Both the position numbers and the translations under genes were made by a program. 64,000 nt of DNA from Trematomus loennbergii (lineage: Eukaryota > Chordata > Actinopteri > Perciformes > Nototheniidae): assembly GCA_012861695.1 (NCBI GenBank), contig JAAOOA010000016.1, forward strand, positions 28,619,661-28,683,660. Reading direction: 5' to 3'. How positions within the stretch are numbered: the first letter of the stretch is position 1; each line of letters starts with the position of its first letter. Of the stretch, positions 63,874 through 64,000 are shown in pieces. The notes beneath the pieces are model-generated. The model was not told the DNA's origin, ran no database searches, and was given only the letters and a program-made list of their open reading frames with translations.

Positions 63874-64000
63874 GCTTCACACACGTTGCATACCACTATT
63901 TTACGGTCTTTTTCGGACACCTTAAAATACTGCCAGACCGGTGAAGCCATTTTGGAAAAGTGTCATGTATTTTACGTCATGTGATCGGCTCTCCTGATCG
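63628..64000. mobile_element. hAT-like DNA transposon, left end
   Basis: Starts TAGGGATGCTCCGATCGGGA, the inverse of the terminus at about 306, and runs off the window. It shares 'tgggatcttccatttaaagt' and 'gcgcttccacaaacaacata' with 120-235 in inverse orientation. A (CTGT)n run at 63828-63876 corresponds to the GAGA-rich spot of the other copy. It lies in a bmpr1a intron. Confidence 0.65.

Overview
The window looks like nuclear DNA of a ray-finned (teleost) fish. It is intron-rich and low in gene density, with many DNA transposons, non-LTR retrotransposons, tRNA-derived SINEs and CA/GT microsatellites of the kind common in fish. Three adjacent genes follow the order and orientation known from human 2p16: rtn4 (minus), clhc1 (minus), rps27a (plus). 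I used that synteny to name the first two.

Layout. 1-5.3 kb: end of a hAT-like element, then non-coding DNA. 5.33-5.9 kb: first coding exon of rtn4 (minus). 6-12 kb: intergenic, with TTAA-flanked MITE, SINE and microsatellites. 12.0-22.7 kb: clhc1 (minus, eleven exons recognised), whose introns hold a minisatellite, a LINE tail with an amplified 42-bp unit, a dead TRIM-type E3 ligase copy broken by another LINE, and several DNA transposons. 22.7-23.45 kb: shared divergent promoter of clhc1 and rps27a with a motif present three times. 23.45-27.65 kb: rps27a (ubiquitin-eS31 fusion), all six exons. 28-42 kb: transposon-dense stretch with a 2.65-kb long-inverted-repeat element, an ISL2EU-like element with a THAP relic, a complete 2.5-kb non-autonomous LTR element, an L1/Tx1-type LINE and another LINE. 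42.4-50.9 kb: an apparently intronless immunoglobulin-superfamily receptor gene, cut by a 7,223-bp transposon (42944-50166) that carries nested insertions. 51-60 kb: non-coding, with one hAT inserted inside another and a duplicated block that also occurs in an rps27a intron. 61.0-61.5 kb: minisatellite grown on an LTR fragment. 61.7-63.1 kb: last three exons of bmpr1a (minus; the gene continues to the right, outside the window). 63.6-64 kb: start of another hAT copy.

Gene roles. rtn4 shapes tubular ER. rps27a supplies ubiquitin and a 40S subunit protein. bmpr1a is a type I BMP receptor kinase. clhc1 is poorly characterised. They are neighbours, not a pathway.

Main points for a second look. 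(1) The 7.2-kb element sits in an Ig-domain exon with a TA target duplication; removing it with one TA copy restores the reading frame exactly. (2) Single-base losses occur in coding exons of rps27a, bmpr1a, clhc1 and rtn4. Because two of these are essential genes, I read this mainly as uncorrected indel error in the assembly; it warns against calling pseudogenes from this sequence. (3) A motif of about 32 bp occurs three times in the clhc1/rps27a divergent promoter. (4) Several transposons have clean target duplications and can be delimited to the base.
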